Numbered from the stretch's first letter, positions 17,245 to 26,046 are shown. The stretch: DNA of 64,000 nt from a bacterium (GCA_022072055.1 JAJVIK010000008.1:186001-250000); one strand, 5' to 3'. Program-made: numbers and translations. The notes: a model not told the origin generated them from the sequence alone.

Positions 17245-18945
17245 TCATTGCTGAAGCCCGTAATCCAATGGATCGAGCTTCGAGACCCAATCTTCATAGG
17301 GTCCGTCCAGCCACACGGTCGGCTCGGCGTTGGCGGCCTTGGGCAGGTCGATATCGATGTAATATTCGCCTTCAGCCTTGGCGCGGTAGTCGTAATTTGC
17401 GTTGAAGGAGGTGTTGTACACACACCCCTCATCCCGGCACATCATCGCCCCGTTCAGGTGGAAGTTTTGAAAACGCCCCGCCATCAGATGGTTGGTGTAG
17501 ATCAGACCATCGATGCGCTGAGAGCGATGGTTGCTGCGTCCGAAGAGGGTCTTGGCCAGGTTCGCCATGTTGGTGAAATTGGTGTTCGACCAGGTGGATT
17601 CATAGCGCCTGCGGCTGGTCCCATCCTGTTTGAGGCCGCCGTCATAGGCGGTGTAATCCCCATTGTGGGTTGTGCCGTCCTCATCGGTGTAGGGTTTGGT
17701 GAAGGTGGGTTTGATGTAGTTCTTGACCACGCTCCAATCCGTGTCGTTGTAGTTTCCGACAATCACATTCCCGCGCGAGGCAAGACCCAGGAAATCGGCG
17801 TTGGCGTTGTGCTCCGCGTTGGCGTCGGGAGGCGCGCTCTCGGAGTGGTCGAAGATCGGCTGGTCGGTGTATCGTATGTCGCCGAGGACATGGATGTTGC
17901 GCTCGGCATAGATGGTCCCTTGCCCTTGAACATATCCGGTGATGGCGACATCGCCTCTCACGACCACCGGACCATCGATGATGATGGGGTTGGTCGGGGT
18001 TCCGATCAGGAAGACCGGACCTTGAATGACATTGTTGAGGGTCACTCCGGGAACGGTCAGTCCGCCGATGGTCACCGTGCTGGTGCTGAGTTGCCCGTTC
18101 TTGTTCTGCGCCAGCGCTTCAAAGCGTGAGATATCGCTGAGGTAGGGCATTTCGAGGATGTCCTGCTCGGCGAACCGCTCCGAATCCCCCGCGAACCCGT
18201 ATTCAAAGGGGGGATTGGTGGGACGCCAGTGGTTGGCGGCGTTGTTCCGATAGGTCGTGAGGTTGTCGGTCAGATAGGATCCTGTCACCGTTCCGGCCGC
18301 GCCCACATCGGGGTTGACCGACCCGTACACATCGCCATTGACCTTTGGGCTGGACTGAAGGTCGAAATTGGCGTTGGCGCGCACCTCGCCGTTGGCGGTG
18401 ATCGTGGAGCCCCAGAACCACCCGAAATTGTTGAGGAAATAGGTGTAATCGAAGATGGAGCTCTGGTCGTGACCGTAGCGCACGACGCGAGTGATTGCGC
18501 GCTCGACCGGGATCTCTCCGACTACGGTTCGCCCCTTGGCCTCGAAGACCACCAGGCGTTCATCGCTGTTTCCCGTGGTCATGATCCGGCGCGCGCGGAC
18601 CGTGTAGGTGTCGCCATCCCCCCCGTAGGCCACATTCTCCTGGTCGAAATCCGTGTAATGCTGGTCGAGCCAAGCGACCCGCACGCTGGGGAGCGGGTTG
18701 GCGTTGAGGTAACCGATCCACGTCGCCTCGGCGGCGCGGTTGAGTCCCGATTCGGCGAGATACAAGGCGCGCGTGTGATTGTAGTCGTCCTGAATGAGCT
18801 GGCTGTGAACGCTGAGCGAATGGAGCACGGCGGCGCTGAAGGCGCTGGCCACCAGCGCGAAGATCAGCACCCCCGCGAGCGCGATTCCGCGCTCCGCCGC
18901 TGAGTTCGGGCCGGATCTCCTTGTGGAAATGATGTGGTCTTGCAT
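17245..18945 (-). CDS. PilX-like minor pseudopilin / adhesin-type protein
   Basis: A 566-residue protein with the pilus-assembly PilX N-terminal pattern: short basic leader, then 'GIALAGVLIFALVASAF' as the hydrophobic alpha1 helix, and 'HTRALYLAESGLNRAA', the conserved post-helix segment of PilX/GspK-like proteins. The long C-terminal part is rich in Gly/Asn/Val repeats ('GGLTVPGVTLNN', 'GPVVVRGDVAITG') that suggest a right-handed beta-helix, as in many environmental PilX-like proteins. GGAGGAGG precedes the ATG by 8 bases. It follows the two shorter pilins in the same operon. Likely a tip or structural minor pilin of a type IV pilus or type II secretion-like filament. Confidence 0.8.
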   Translation of the reverse strand: MQDHIISTRRSGPNSAAERGIALAGVLIFALVASAFSAAVLHSLSVHSQLIQDDYNHTRALYLAESGLNRAAEATWIGYLNANPLPSVRVAWLDQHYTDFDQENVAYGGDGDTYTVRARRIMTTGNSDERLVVFEAKGRTVVGEIPVERAITRVVRYGHDQSSIFDYTYFLNNFGWFWGSTITANGEVRANANFDLQSSPKVNGDVYGSVNPDVGAAGTVTGSYLTDNLTTYRNNAANHWRPTNPPFEYGFAGDSERFAEQDILEMPYLSDISRFEALAQNKNGQLSTSTVTIGGLTVPGVTLNNVIQGPVFLIGTPTNPIIIDGPVVVRGDVAITGYVQGQGTIYAERNIHVLGDIRYTDQPIFDHSESAPPDANAEHNANADFLGLASRGNVIVGNYNDTDWSVVKNYIKPTFTKPYTDEDGTTHNGDYTAYDGGLKQDGTSRRRYESTWSNTNFTNMANLAKTLFGRSNHRSQRIDGLIYTNHLMAGRFQNFHLNGAMMCRDEGCVYNTSFNANYDYRAKAEGEYYIDIDLPKAANAEPTVWLDGPYEDWVSKLDPLDYGLQQ

Positions 18946-18967
18946 CCCTTAGGCCTCCTCCATGGCG

Positions 18968-19534
18968 CTAATTGCTGGCTCCCAGGCGATTCTTGGGATT
19001 GTTGCGAACCGCGAAACTGGCGAGCATCTCACGCAGGGAATCCGGATCCCCGGAGTCATAGTGCATCGAAAGCTTGGCGAAGAGCGCGTGCCCCACGATC
19101 TCGAAATGGACCGACTCGATATTTCTGGAGAAAACCTCATACACATCGGGATTGTTGTAGTCGGGACGGTAGCGAAGCTCCTGGGTGTCGGCGTCGAGAT
19201 AAAGCACCCCGCGCGTGTCGTCATCGGTGGTCTCCGGAGTCCAAACCACTTGATCGTCATGCCAAATGTAAAGCAGTGGCGAACCGCCTTGTGGTTGCTC
19301 CTCCACCTCGACCTTGGTGGATTCCATGACCTGGCGACCCAGTTTCTTGAGGGCATCCTGGTTGCGGTGACGGGTCTCCAATTGCAGCGCGGTGGTGCGC
19401 GCCGAGTAAGCGAAGCCCATGAGCGCGGTGGCGGCCAGGGCCAGCGCGAGCCCGGAGAGACCCGTGGCGATCAAGACCTCGGGGAGGGTGAATCCATGTT
19501 CGCGGTTACAGGGAGATGAGGCGCGCGCGATCAT
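18968..19534 (-). CDS. Prepilin-type N-terminal methylation protein (PilW-like)
   Basis: A 188-residue minor pseudopilin. The start at 19534 is set by GGAGGG upstream and the position of the leader; an in-frame extension overlaps the preceding pilin gene. The class III signal is 'REHGFTLPEVLIATGLSG', with cleavage expected between Gly and Phe and the Glu at mature position 5. A globular domain follows ('YIWHDDQVVWTPETTDD', 'LRYRPDYNNPDVYEVF'), typical of PilW-like proteins. It sits 16 bases downstream of the PilV-like gene. Needs a prepilin peptidase and assembly ATPase, neither of which is in the window. Confidence 0.85.
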   Translation of the reverse strand: MIARASSPCNREHGFTLPEVLIATGLSGLALALAATALMGFAYSARTTALQLETRHRNQDALKKLGRQVMESTKVEVEEQPQGGSPLLYIWHDDQVVWTPETTDDDTRGVLYLDADTQELRYRPDYNNPDVYEVFSRNIESVHFEIVGHALFAKLSMHYDSGDPDSLREMLASFAVRNNPKNRLGASN

Positions 19535-19550
19535 CGGGAACCCTCCAAGT

Positions 19551-20057
19551 TCAGTTCCACGGGAGCTGGCTGGAGGCCCGCTCGCTGAAATCCACCGTGT
19601 TTTCGCGCTCGACACGGTAGGTCGAGAGCGCGGTCTTTTCCCAATCCGCCGGTTCGGTCCCGTGGGGTCCCCAGGATGCTTCGATGGTGATCTTCTTCAT
19701 CTGCGTGGTCGGGTGGGGGTCATCAAACCGGGTCCACAGGTCATGGAGACCAGCATCCTGGACATCTTCAACCGTGTTGGTGAAAAGCAGGTATCCGTCC
19801 ACCTCGCCTTCAATGAATTCAAGCGTGGTGCCCACCGTGACATGCTCATAGTCCACGGTCAGCGCCTCTTCAAGGGTCCGCTGCACCATGAATAGGATCT
19901 TGGCGCGCTGGTCGATATCCCGCTGGATCGCGAGAGAGGTGGTGTATGTGGCGAAGATGCCCACGAAGGTGAGCGTGGTCAGAGAAATCGAGATCAGGAC
20001 CTCAACCAGAGTGAGGCCCCTCTCCTGGGCTGAGTTGTCTGTCTTGAGAAGGCGCAT
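19551..20057 (-). CDS. Prepilin-type N-terminal methylation protein (PilV-like)
   Basis: A 168-residue minor pseudopilin and the first gene of the pilin operon. AAGGAGG lies just before the ATG at 20057. The leader ends 'QERG-LTLVEVLISISL', with Gly at -1 and Glu at mature +5, followed by a hydrophobic helix. The globular part contains 'TVDYEHVTVGTTLEFIEG', common in PilV-like proteins. A candidate promoter is 64 bases upstream. It likely contributes to the initiation complex of a type IV pilus-like filament. Confidence 0.85.
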   Translation of the reverse strand: MRLLKTDNSAQERGLTLVEVLISISLTTLTFVGIFATYTTSLAIQRDIDQRAKILFMVQRTLEEALTVDYEHVTVGTTLEFIEGEVDGYLLFTNTVEDVQDAGLHDLWTRFDDPHPTTQMKKITIEASWGPHGTEPADWEKTALSTYRVERENTVDFSERASSQLPWN

Positions 20058-20120
20058 GGCGGCCTCCTTGCCGATAAACCGACCACCCGAGCGTGGAAAT
20101 TCGCACACTCGATCCATCAC

Positions 20121-20148
20121 TTTATCAATATCCGCGCCAGCCTGTCAA
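20121..20148 (-). promoter_or_regulatory. Candidate sigma-70-type promoter of the pseudopilin operon
   Basis: On the minus strand a consensus TTGACA (20148-20143) and GATAAA (20126-20121) are 16 bases apart. They sit about 65 bases upstream of the first pilin start in an unusually AT-rich stretch (20105-20190). The -35 match is perfect; the -10 match is partial. Confidence 0.5.
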
Positions 20149-20314
20149 GCCTATAAATTGATAAAACACTAAAATAAGATAAAACTGGTGCGCTTCCTGT
20201 CCCGTGACTGCGAGTACAAGGCTTCCAGACACTCCTAATGAATCATCGGAGAGACTTAATAGAGCATCCTAGGATATAATTCGGACCGTGTGACTCCGCT
20301 GGAGGGGACAGACC

Positions 20315-20354
20315 CCCGCGCGCATCCGAAACGATCTGATACAATTCGCGCGGG
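20315..20354. repeat. GC-rich inverted repeat upstream of pilin operon
   Basis: CCCGCGCG (20315-20322) pairs with CGCGCGGG (20347-20354) across a 24-base loop. It lies in the 308-base gap 20058-20365, which otherwise holds the pilin promoter and no gene, just past the stop codon of the BFD-like gene, so it may be that gene's terminator. Confidence 0.4.
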
Positions 20355-20365
20355 TGCAGTGTCAC

Positions 20366-20635
20366 CTAGCGTTGCTTTCGAGGGGACCCCGCAGCGTGGT
20401 AGGCCTTCCTTCGGGTGAGGTACTCCTCTTTGGTCATCCGGAGGTTGGGGTCGCGCCCCTCCTTTTCAGCGCTCCAGATCTCTTCCAGAAACGGGATGCA
20501 CCAGCCGCAGCCGGTCCCCGCGCCGTAGCATTCGGAGATTCTGGAGGGGACTTCCGGACGGGTCAGGCGGACAAATTTTCGGACCTTCTGGCAGGAGACA
20601 TGGAAGCAGACACACAGGTCGTCGTGCGGGTTCAT
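20366..20635 (-). CDS. BFD-like [2Fe-2S]-binding protein
   Basis: An 89-residue small ferredoxin-type protein. Cys8 and Cys10 in 'DDLCVCFHVS' with Cys43 and Cys46 in 'GTGCGWCIPFL' form the CxC...CxxC set of the bacterioferritin-associated ferredoxin-like domain. The linking segment 'EVPSRISECYGAGTG' also fits. Such domains pass electrons to or regulate partner redox proteins. No bacterioferritin gene is nearby. It starts 22 bases after the small lipoprotein gene in the same direction, so the two may be co-transcribed. The C-terminal 35 residues are charged and lack a known motif. Confidence 0.8.
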   Translation of the reverse strand: MNPHDDLCVCFHVSCQKVRKFVRLTRPEVPSRISECYGAGTGCGWCIPFLEEIWSAEKEGRDPNLRMTKEEYLTRRKAYHAAGSPRKQR

Positions 20636-20656
20636 GGGGACAAACCGGGCCCGCGG

Positions 20657-20899
20657 TCAGGGCTCCATGGGGGGCGGCTCGACCTCGGGGGCTCGTCCCG
20701 TGGAGGCTTCCCGCCACGCGTCGCGCGCGGCCTCGGTGGGCACTTCCACGGCCCGCATGAGGAGTTTCCCGCCCGCCTTGGCCCCGGTCACCGTGGTGTC
20801 GGCGACACTCTTCGCCAACCCCCCCGCCGCGCGGAAGGGGGCCATGCAGCCCGCCAGCAAGAGCGACAGCGTTGTGAGGAGAACTGCTTTCCGGATCAT
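20657..20899 (-). CDS. Small lipoprotein
   Basis: An 80-residue protein with a clean lipoprotein signal: 'MIRKAVLLTTLSLLLAGC', lipobox LAGC at 15-18. The mature part is Ala/Gly/Lys-rich and helical ('AAGGLAKSVADTTVTGAK') and ends in a Pro-rich tail. No family recognised. It may anchor to either membrane. It follows xerC by 36 bases in the same direction. Confidence 0.65.
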   Translation of the reverse strand: MIRKAVLLTTLSLLLAGCMAPFRAAGGLAKSVADTTVTGAKAGGKLLMRAVEVPTEAARDAWREASTGRAPEVEPPPMEP

Positions 20900-20935
20900 G
20901 ACTCACCATCTCACATCATACCGGATGCGTGAAGG

Positions 20936-21856
20936 TCAACCATCCGGTGACTTAGCCCCGGCCAGTGGGTGAGCCTTGTCATAGACCTCATGCAGCCGTT
21001 TGACCGTGACGTGTGTGTACTTCTGCGTGGTCTTGAGGGAGTTGTGCCCGAGCAGTTCCTGGATCGAGCGGAGGTCCGCGCCGGAATCGAGCAGGTGGGT
21101 GGCGAAGCTGTGACGCAGCATGTGGGGAGTGACCCTTCCGACCCCCAGGGACAAGCCGACTTTGCGGGCCATGCGCTGGACACTCCTCGTGGTGAGACGG
21201 GTCCCGAAGCGATTGACAAACAAGGGCTCCTTGGGGCCGGGGTTCCCGCGTTCGGCCAGGTAAGCGTCAATGGCGTCCATGGCCGGCTCTCCCAGGGGGG
21301 CCTCCTGCTCCTTGGCCCCCTTGGCGAGGATGCGCAGGGTCCCCTCGCGGCGGTTGTAGTCCCCCACATTCAAGCCCACCAAGGAGGAGACCCGGATGCC
21401 GGAGGCATAAAGAGTTTCCAGGATGGCGAGATCCCGCGCCGGATGCTCGGCCCCATCCAGGAGCCGGGCGGTCTCATCAACCGGGAGGAAGCCGGGCTGA
21501 CGGAGCGCTTGCTTGAGTCCCTTGACCGCGCCCGCCGGGCTTTCCGGAAGGTATCCCTGAAGGACCAGGAAACGGAACAGACCCTTGACCGCCGAAAGCT
21601 TCCGGTTCACCGAACGGGCATCCAGGCCCTTGCCCCGCAAATGAGCCAGAAACCCTTTGATTTGCGAGGTGTCCACACTCTCAAGGTCGATGTCAACCAA
21701 ATGGACATCCGGGTCAAACCGATCCGCCTTGGATAGGGATTCGAGGAATTGGAGAATGTCGCGACGGTAGGCCGCGAGGGTGTGACGGCTCGCGGCGCGG
21801 ACACCGGAGAGGTAGGACTCAAACAGTTCCAGCGCGCTTCGGGCGTTCAGGGGCAT
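20936..21856 (-). CDS. xerC: Tyrosine recombinase XerC/XerD
   Basis: A 306-residue site-specific recombinase that resolves chromosome dimers at dif with a partner Xer protein. The N-terminal SAM-like core-binding domain spans about 5-105. The catalytic set is complete: Arg155 in 'SGIRVSSL', Lys179 in 'ILAKGAKEQ', His245 and Arg248 in 'PHMLRHSFATHL', His271 in 'LLGHNSLKTT', and the nucleophile Tyr280 in 'QKYTHV'. Length and motif spacing are those of chromosomal Xer proteins rather than phage integrases, and no mobile-element genes flank it. Whether it is XerC or XerD is not certain. Confidence 0.9.
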   Translation of the reverse strand: MPLNARSALELFESYLSGVRAASRHTLAAYRRDILQFLESLSKADRFDPDVHLVDIDLESVDTSQIKGFLAHLRGKGLDARSVNRKLSAVKGLFRFLVLQGYLPESPAGAVKGLKQALRQPGFLPVDETARLLDGAEHPARDLAILETLYASGIRVSSLVGLNVGDYNRREGTLRILAKGAKEQEAPLGEPAMDAIDAYLAERGNPGPKEPLFVNRFGTRLTTRSVQRMARKVGLSLGVGRVTPHMLRHSFATHLLDSGADLRSIQELLGHNSLKTTQKYTHVTVKRLHEVYDKAHPLAGAKSPDG

Positions 21857-21881
21857 GCCCCCATTTTCGACACAAGCCGGG

Positions 21882-22595
21882 CTATTCCGAAGCGCGACGC
21901 GCCCGGGTTGCCTGATTCAGCATCCACGGTCCCAGTCCGACGCTGAACCTGTCCATGAAATCCAGGACCGGATGCGAGAGCCGTGTGACAAACGGGAAGA
22001 GGTGAAATCCAAACTGCTCTTCGACTCTCAGCCCCCACTCCTCCATCCACGACCGCAGCTCCCGGTAACCCACCCAGTTCTCATGTCCTTGATAGGGGCG
22101 CGCGCCGAGCTTGTTGGCCAGCACGATGGCGAAATGCCAGACCCGATTGGGTGTGGTCAGCGCCAGGAGGCCGCCCGGCTTGAGAACCCGCGCGAGTTCC
22201 GAGACCGCGCGCTTCGGTTCGGGCACATGCTCGATCACCTCGCTGCTCACCACGACATCAAAGCTGCAATCGGGGAATGGTAGGTTGCAGATGTCCGCCA
22301 CGCTCTTATCGGTTGAGCATTTCCGCCCCACCTCGCGGAGCAGATTGAGCCCGACATCGATGCTGGTGACCTTGGCCCCGCGCTCACTGGCGCGCAACGA
22401 AAACCAGCCGGTCCCCGACCCCGCATCCAGAAGCCGCTTGCCGGAGAGGTCCTCCGGAAGGAGACGGTCATAGACCACCCGCACCCGTTTCTCCAGGTCG
22501 TAGCGGTTCATCTTGGCGTCGAACTCGCCCGCGAAGCGGTCGTAGAAACGCTGCTTCTCATCCAGCTGTTGAGGTTGCATCGAAAGTTCAGCCAT
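21882..22595 (-). CDS. Class I SAM-dependent methyltransferase (UbiE/Methyltransf_11 type)
   Basis: A 237-residue Rossmann-fold methyltransferase. Motif I is 'LLDAGSGTGWFSL', motif II 'VTSIDVGLNLL', motif IV 'FDVVVSSEVIEHV', and the post-motif 'VLKPGGLLALTTPN' completes the fold. The C-terminal part ('GYRELRSWMEEWGL') resembles methyltransferases acting on lipids or glycans. Its start overlaps the upstream membrane glycosyltransferase by 8 bases, so the pair is probably translated together and may modify the same product. Substrate unknown. Confidence 0.85.
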   Translation of the reverse strand: MAELSMQPQQLDEKQRFYDRFAGEFDAKMNRYDLEKRVRVVYDRLLPEDLSGKRLLDAGSGTGWFSLRASERGAKVTSIDVGLNLLREVGRKCSTDKSVADICNLPFPDCSFDVVVSSEVIEHVPEPKRAVSELARVLKPGGLLALTTPNRVWHFAIVLANKLGARPYQGHENWVGYRELRSWMEEWGLRVEEQFGFHLFPFVTRLSHPVLDFMDRFSVGLGPWMLNQATRARRASE

Positions 22596-24174
22596 CCTCG
22601 CCTCCGGGGGGAGCCGCGCTTTCCACCTGAGCCGGCCTGTCGGGGGTCAGGTCCACGATTTGAAAGGTGGAGGCGTCCTCGATCACCGCGCAATGAGCGC
22701 GGACCCACGGGGCGGCCGGGCTTCCCTCCTTGGGATCATCGAAGAGGTATCCGGTGAAGCGCCCATTTTCACCCATGGTGTATTTGGTAATCAACAAATA
22801 GTCCGCGCCGGCCTCGATCAGGGACCGGATCGTGGCCTCGTCCAGGGTCCGCCAGTTGGTCACCCATCCGGGACGGTCACAGAGGTAGATCAGGGCGTCG
22901 ATTTCACGATCCACGACCAGGACCGCGTCCCTCTCGGTCTTTGCCTGGATCGCCTTGCCCGCGGGGACCCAGTTTTGAATCCAACCCGGTTCGGTCACCA
23001 GGAAACTCTCCTTGAGTGGGGCGTCCCAGACTCGCCAACTCCAAAACACCAGCGGCAGAAGCAAAACGCTTGCCCCCAGCGCGCAAACATTCGGATAGCG
23101 CTTGGAGAGCCTTCGAGACAGATCGACCAGCGCCCCACAGCCAATCCCCGCCGCCAGGCACCCCGGGAAAAGCGCGTGAAGGAAATAGTAGTCATGCACC
23201 ACGATATAAACCACATAGTGGTCGAAGGCCAGATAGGCAAAGACCGATACGGCCCAGATTCGCACAATCCATGCGAGCGGGGAACGCCAGTAAAGCAACA
23301 ATCCGAGCGCCGCGAGGAGACATCCCATGGGAGTGAAAACCATCCGGTACAGATGATCCGCGAGGCTGGAGAAAAACTCGGAATTCCACCACTCCAGTCT
23401 CAGGAAACGCCCGAAATCCCGCTGCTTGGCTCCATCCTGTCCGGTGAGAAACCAGGCTCCGAACGCCATCGCGTGGTAGATCCACAACGCGGTCGGCAAA
23501 AAGATCGCCCCCGCCAGCCCCCAGACCCGCCTGTCCGAAAGCCCCTTCACTCCTCTGTGGAAGAGCAGCGCGGCGAGCATGGGGACCCCAACATAGGCGT
23601 TGGCGAAGTTGGTCAATACGGCCAGGGCGCAGCAGATCCACACTCCGACCCACAGCCTCCAAGTGGGTCGTTCGAGCCAGAGCAGCCAAAGGCAGAAGGC
23701 CAACGTCATGAGGAAGAAGGCCATCGGATGGCGCAGCAGACAGCGCCCGACATAGCTCCCCAAAGGCGAAAGCACAAAGAGAAGGGCTCCCCAGAACGGC
23801 GCTGAATTGTTGAAGTGGCGCCGGAGCAGCCAGTAGCACAGCGCGGCGGTCGCGAGCGAGCACGCGATGCTGATGAGTCTTCCGAGCACGATGTTTTCCG
23901 CCCCGAACTCGCGGTAAGCCAGCGCGAGGGTGGCGGGGTAAAGCGGGAACTCATTGACAAACACCGAGGGGCGGGCCGAATAACCGTTGATATGCGGGTA
24001 CTGGACCGTGATGCCGTGGCGAAAGAAGTGACGGGCCATCATGGCCTCGGTTCCCTCGCGCCAGCAATGGTGGTCAATCAGGTCGATCTCGATGCCGCGG
24101 ACCCGGATCAGGAAGCCGATAAGCAGGAGCGCCGCAAGGGCCCATTTGTCGTAGCGCCGCCAGGAGTGTCCCAT
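22588..24174 (-). CDS. GT39-like membrane glycosyltransferase
   Basis: A 528-residue GT-C type protein with about 10 transmembrane helices. TM1 ('WALAALLLIGFLIRVRG') is followed by a periplasmic loop with 'IDHHCWREGTEAMMARHFF' and 'PSVFVNEFPLYP', the usual acidic-aromatic substrate region. A soluble C-terminal domain begins at about 390 ('VLVVDREIDALIYLCDRPG'). Two starts are possible: ATG at 24174 (used here, weak GAGG upstream) or TTG at 24189, which would form a TTGA overlap with the HEPN gene stop. It probably glycosylates an envelope component together with the downstream methyltransferase. Confidence 0.75.
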   Translation of the reverse strand: MGHSWRRYDKWALAALLLIGFLIRVRGIEIDLIDHHCWREGTEAMMARHFFRHGITVQYPHINGYSARPSVFVNEFPLYPATLALAYREFGAENIVLGRLISIACSLATAALCYWLLRRHFNNSAPFWGALLFVLSPLGSYVGRCLLRHPMAFFLMTLAFCLWLLWLERPTWRLWVGVWICCALAVLTNFANAYVGVPMLAALLFHRGVKGLSDRRVWGLAGAIFLPTALWIYHAMAFGAWFLTGQDGAKQRDFGRFLRLEWWNSEFFSSLADHLYRMVFTPMGCLLAALGLLLYWRSPLAWIVRIWAVSVFAYLAFDHYVVYIVVHDYYFLHALFPGCLAAGIGCGALVDLSRRLSKRYPNVCALGASVLLLPLVFWSWRVWDAPLKESFLVTEPGWIQNWVPAGKAIQAKTERDAVLVVDREIDALIYLCDRPGWVTNWRTLDEATIRSLIEAGADYLLITKYTMGENGRFTGYLFDDPKEGSPAAPWVRAHCAVIEDASTFQIVDLTPDRPAQVESAAPPGGEDG

Positions 24175-24185
24175 GCGGGGGAACC

Positions 24186-24584
24186 TCAAGCCTGGAATCC
24201 AAGCTTCAAGTGAATCATCTCGCGTATCCCGCGGGCCGCCTCGACCAGATCCATCGCCTCCTCTTCATTCGGTTCGTAGGAGGGATGGGGATACCTGATT
24301 TCCACGGCAAAGGAGGTCAACATCCGACATTCCTCGACTAACACGGAAAGGGAGGGGTCACCTTCTGAGCAGATGGTGAGGAGCACCAGCAAATCATGTG
24401 TTCTTGGGGGTCGTATTCCCCGCGCCAGAATCGCCGTTTTCAGCAGCTTTTCAGCCGCCTGCTGTGCGTGAAAACAGACTGTGTCCCATGGAACCCTTTC
24501 CGAGGAGAGGTTGTTCTCGATATTCAGGAAATCGTTCTCGGCCTTCCACAACCACGAAAGGAGCTCTTCATTTAGGTTGCTCAT
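24186..24584 (-). CDS. HEPN-domain protein, partner of MNT nucleotidyltransferase
   Basis: A 132-residue all-helical HEPN protein (PF05168-like). 'VCFHAQQAAEKLLKTAIL' and 'PPRTHDLLVLL' are the family's core helices; 'FAVEIRYPHPSY' is the usual C-terminal motif. The ATG at 24584 lies inside the end of the MNT gene (17-base overlap); an upstream TTG in frame is less likely. In MNT/HEPN modules the HEPN protein acts as a ribonuclease toxin or its partner and the MNT enzyme neutralises it by nucleotidylation. This member lacks a clear Rx4-6H motif, so toxicity is uncertain. Confidence 0.85.
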   Translation of the reverse strand: MSNLNEELLSWLWKAENDFLNIENNLSSERVPWDTVCFHAQQAAEKLLKTAILARGIRPPRTHDLLVLLTICSEGDPSLSVLVEECRMLTSFAVEIRYPHPSYEPNEEEAMDLVEAARGIREMIHLKLGFQA

Positions 24585-24888
24585 AGAGAACGATCCCCGT
24601 GGCTTCAACCTCAGAAATGAGGGTTCCAGGAGTGTCGCGATATCGTGCGACCTCCTCTGGAGTGTAGACCACTATGTCCATCGACCAAGGTCGAAGCCCA
24701 AATAACCGGTTCACTTGGAGGGCTCGCCGCGGTGGGCTGAGAGGTGAGTCCATCTCGATGAACAAATCGATATCGCTCTGGCTTCCCGCGTTTCCTTTGG
24801 CGTGGCTCCCAAAAAGGACTACACGGTGGGGGCGAAGGCCCTCGACGATCGTGTCGGTTATGTGCCTGAGAAGCCCTTCGTCAATCAT
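24568..24888 (-). CDS. MNT-domain minimal nucleotidyltransferase (antitoxin-type)
   Basis: A 106-residue minimal nucleotidyltransferase. The active-site signature is present: 'VLFGSHAKGNAGSQSDIDL' gives the GS-x10-DxD pattern and 'SMDIVVY' supplies the third Asp. The start at 24888 ('MIDEGLLRHITDTI') is preferred; the in-frame upstream extension overlaps the end of fabH. It overlaps the HEPN gene by 17 bases, the standard order for MNT/HEPN pairs. Known relatives AMPylate or otherwise modify their HEPN partner. Confidence 0.85.
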   Translation of the reverse strand: MIDEGLLRHITDTIVEGLRPHRVVLFGSHAKGNAGSQSDIDLFIEMDSPLSPPRRALQVNRLFGLRPWSMDIVVYTPEEVARYRDTPGTLISEVEATGIVLYEQPK

Positions 24889-24895
24889 CGTCTTG

Positions 24896-25873
24896 TCACC
24901 ATTCCAACACGGCGGCGCCCCAGGTGAAGCCCGCGCCGAAGGCGACCAGGAGAATCTTGTCACCCGGTTTCAGGCGGCCCTGCTCAACCGCCTCGTGGAG
25001 ACAGACCGGGATGGTGGCTCCCGAGGTGTTTCCATAATACTCAATGTTGGTGACCACTTTTTCCTTCGCGATCCCCAAACGCTCCTGAACAGCATCCGTG
25101 ATCCTCTGATTCGCCTGGTGCGGCACCAGCAGATCGATGTCGTTCACCGTAAGGCCGGTCTTCTCCAGGGCGCGCTCGGTGAGCTCCTGCGCATAGCGGA
25201 CCGCGAGCTTGTAGACCTCTTTCCCATCCAGGCGCGCGTATTGAAGCCCGGCATCCACCGTTTCATGCGTGGTGGGCACGCGGGAACCGCCGCCGGGGAT
25301 GTAAATCAGCTCCGCGAAATCCCCATCGGAGCCTATCTCCACATACTTGAGACCGGGAGTCTCCGAGGCGGTCACCAGCGTTGCCCCGGCGCCATCCCCG
25401 AAGAGGACACACGAGCCCCGGTCGTTCCAGTCCAGGAATTTGGTGAGGATCTCCGACCCGATCACAAGGACATTCTTATACATACCTGAGCGGATGTAAG
25501 CATCCGCCACGGAGAGGCCATAAATGTACCCGCTGCATGCCGCGGAGATGTCGAAGGCCACCGCGCGTTTGGCCCCCATCTTGGTCTGGGTGAGACAAGC
25601 GGTGGCTGGAAAGGGAAGGTCCCCTGTGATGGTGGCGACCAGGAGAACTTCCAGATCCATCGGGTCCATCCCGGCGCGCTTGAGGGCCATCAGCCCCGCC
25701 TCGGCGGCCAGGTCCGAGGTCGTCTCATCCGGACCCGCCACCCGGCGTTCATGGATGCCGGTGCGGGTGAAAATCCACTCGTCGGAAGTGTCCACCGTTT
25801 GCGCCAGCTCATGATTGGTGACAACCCGCCGGGGAAAAGCCATCCCGGTGGAAACGATGCGTGAAAAGGTCAT
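24896..25873 (-). CDS. fabH: 3-oxoacyl-ACP synthase III (FabH)
   Basis: A 325-residue ketoacyl-ACP synthase that starts fatty-acid synthesis by condensing acyl-CoA with malonyl-ACP. The catalytic triad is intact: Cys113 in 'SAACSGYIYGL', His252 in 'LVPHQANQRI', and Asn282 in 'YGNTSGATIP'. The motif 'GDGAGATLV' is also present. Length is typical. Other fatty-acid genes (plsX, fabD, acpP) are absent nearby, so this copy is separate from the usual cluster. MNT/HEPN genes follow directly. Confidence 0.95.
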   Translation of the reverse strand: MTFSRIVSTGMAFPRRVVTNHELAQTVDTSDEWIFTRTGIHERRVAGPDETTSDLAAEAGLMALKRAGMDPMDLEVLLVATITGDLPFPATACLTQTKMGAKRAVAFDISAACSGYIYGLSVADAYIRSGMYKNVLVIGSEILTKFLDWNDRGSCVLFGDGAGATLVTASETPGLKYVEIGSDGDFAELIYIPGGGSRVPTTHETVDAGLQYARLDGKEVYKLAVRYAQELTERALEKTGLTVNDIDLLVPHQANQRITDAVQERLGIAKEKVVTNIEYYGNTSGATIPVCLHEAVEQGRLKPGDKILLVAFGAGFTWGAAVLEW

Positions 25874-26046
25874 TCACTACTCCTTGGCCGGGCGGAAAAA
25901 CCCAGGAATCGAAGAGGCAACGTTAGAGCAGGAACGGTGGAAGGGCAAGGTTGGACGAAGGGGGGAGCTCGAAGTCGAAAGTCCGATGCGCGCCTCCCAA
26001 GGCCCTCACGGAGAGAACCGCGCCGGCGCCCGCCCGAATTCAGTTG

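Noticed and set aside
17212-18129. Plus-strand frame opposite the PilX-like gene
   Set aside because: Repetitive Val/Gly shadow of beta-helix coding sequence. The minus strand has a strong ribosome-binding site and PilX motifs.
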